NCBI RefSeq assembly: GCF_025628985.1
Contig: NZ_JAOTEM010000002.1
Span: 778,678 to 842,677, forward strand
DNA length: 64,000 nt
Source of the DNA: Chryseobacterium edaphi
GTDB lineage: Bacteria; Bacteroidota; Bacteroidia; Flavobacteriales; Weeksellaceae
Reading direction: 5' to 3'
Part shown: positions 63,932 through 64,000 of the stretch, piece after piece
Layout of the letters: every line of letters starts with the position of its first letter
Position numbering within the stretch: the first letter of the stretch is position 1
The notes under the pieces: generated by a model
What the model was told of the DNA's origin: nothing
Database searches by the model: none
The model's input: the letters and a program-made list of their open reading frames with translations, nothing else
Program-made: the position numbers and the translations under genes

Positions 63932-64000
63932 CAGTCCCGATACTGGGAGCGCAGGAGTGGATAGATTAGGTGTTGAGATAAGAGATTAGGGTCATCAAAA

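Larger units (their letters stand above)
62918..64000. other. Gene-free 1.1 kb at right end
   Basis: No open frame of coding quality and no tRNA-like fold is seen. The stretch contains the M48 terminator, a structured element (63011-63118), two copies of a short repeat (63296-63371), a C/T-rich tract (about 63545-63670) and two tandem promoters directed right (63754-63785 and 63902-63931). Confidence 0.6.

Overview
This window is a chromosomal segment of a Bacteroidota bacterium, most likely class Flavobacteriia and close to Chryseobacterium (Weeksellaceae). The evidence is low GC content, promoters of the TTG-N17-21-TAnnTTTG type with little Shine-Dalgarno sequence, three GLPGLI-family genes, an L36 with the zinc ligands lost, an L17 with an acidic tail, many secreted or lipoprotein genes of Bacteroidota type, and intergenic palindromic repeats that I recall as frequent in Chryseobacterium genomes. 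The genus is an inference. I see no insertion sequence, CRISPR array, tRNA or rRNA gene inside the window.

Region by region. 0-3.3 kb: three tandem GLPGLI genes and a low-affinity iron permease family gene. 3.3-7.0 kb, minus strand: a lipoprotein and a 900-residue exported protein. 7.2-21.4 kb: the S10-spc-alpha ribosomal superoperon from rplC to rplQ with secY, infA and rpoA. rpsJ is absent, and the array is split by a terminator and a new promoter between rpsN and rpsH. 22.0-27.5 kb: a two-component system (response regulator, unknown protein, polytopic membrane protein, histidine kinase), then an operon ending in a three-TM protein with a C-terminal prokaryotic YEATS-like domain. Both operons carry the same operator-promoter module at identical spacing. 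27.7-30.4 kb: enolase and citrate synthase.

30.6-38.6 kb is an accessory stretch in decay. An HTH gene is cut by an in-frame stop. A giant exported repeat protein is broken by an 11-bp tandem duplication and by one extra A in a short run. A membrane-anchored AraC-type regulator is broken near an A run. 39.0-47.6 kb: two amidinohydrolases of the arginine deiminase superfamily (the second is CtlX-like) separated by an orphan gene. They are followed by a compact operon: AdoMet decarboxylase, DUF4178, a small membrane protein, a half-length DUF350, a membrane-embedded spermidine synthase, and a Tat-type exported flavoprotein. This looks like a polyamine-linked membrane system. 47.9-50.7 kb: a polytopic membrane protein and a GH43-like enzyme with a discoidin domain.

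50.9-62.9 kb: a PH-like membrane protein, an esterase lipoprotein, a TonB-type outer-membrane receptor, a large adhesin-like lipoprotein, a DUF3817 protein, nadD, recJ, a pair of exported ferritin-like proteins and an M48 metalloprotease. The last 1.1 kb has no gene. It holds dispersed palindromic repeats and two strong promoters pointing out of the window, possibly toward an rRNA operon.
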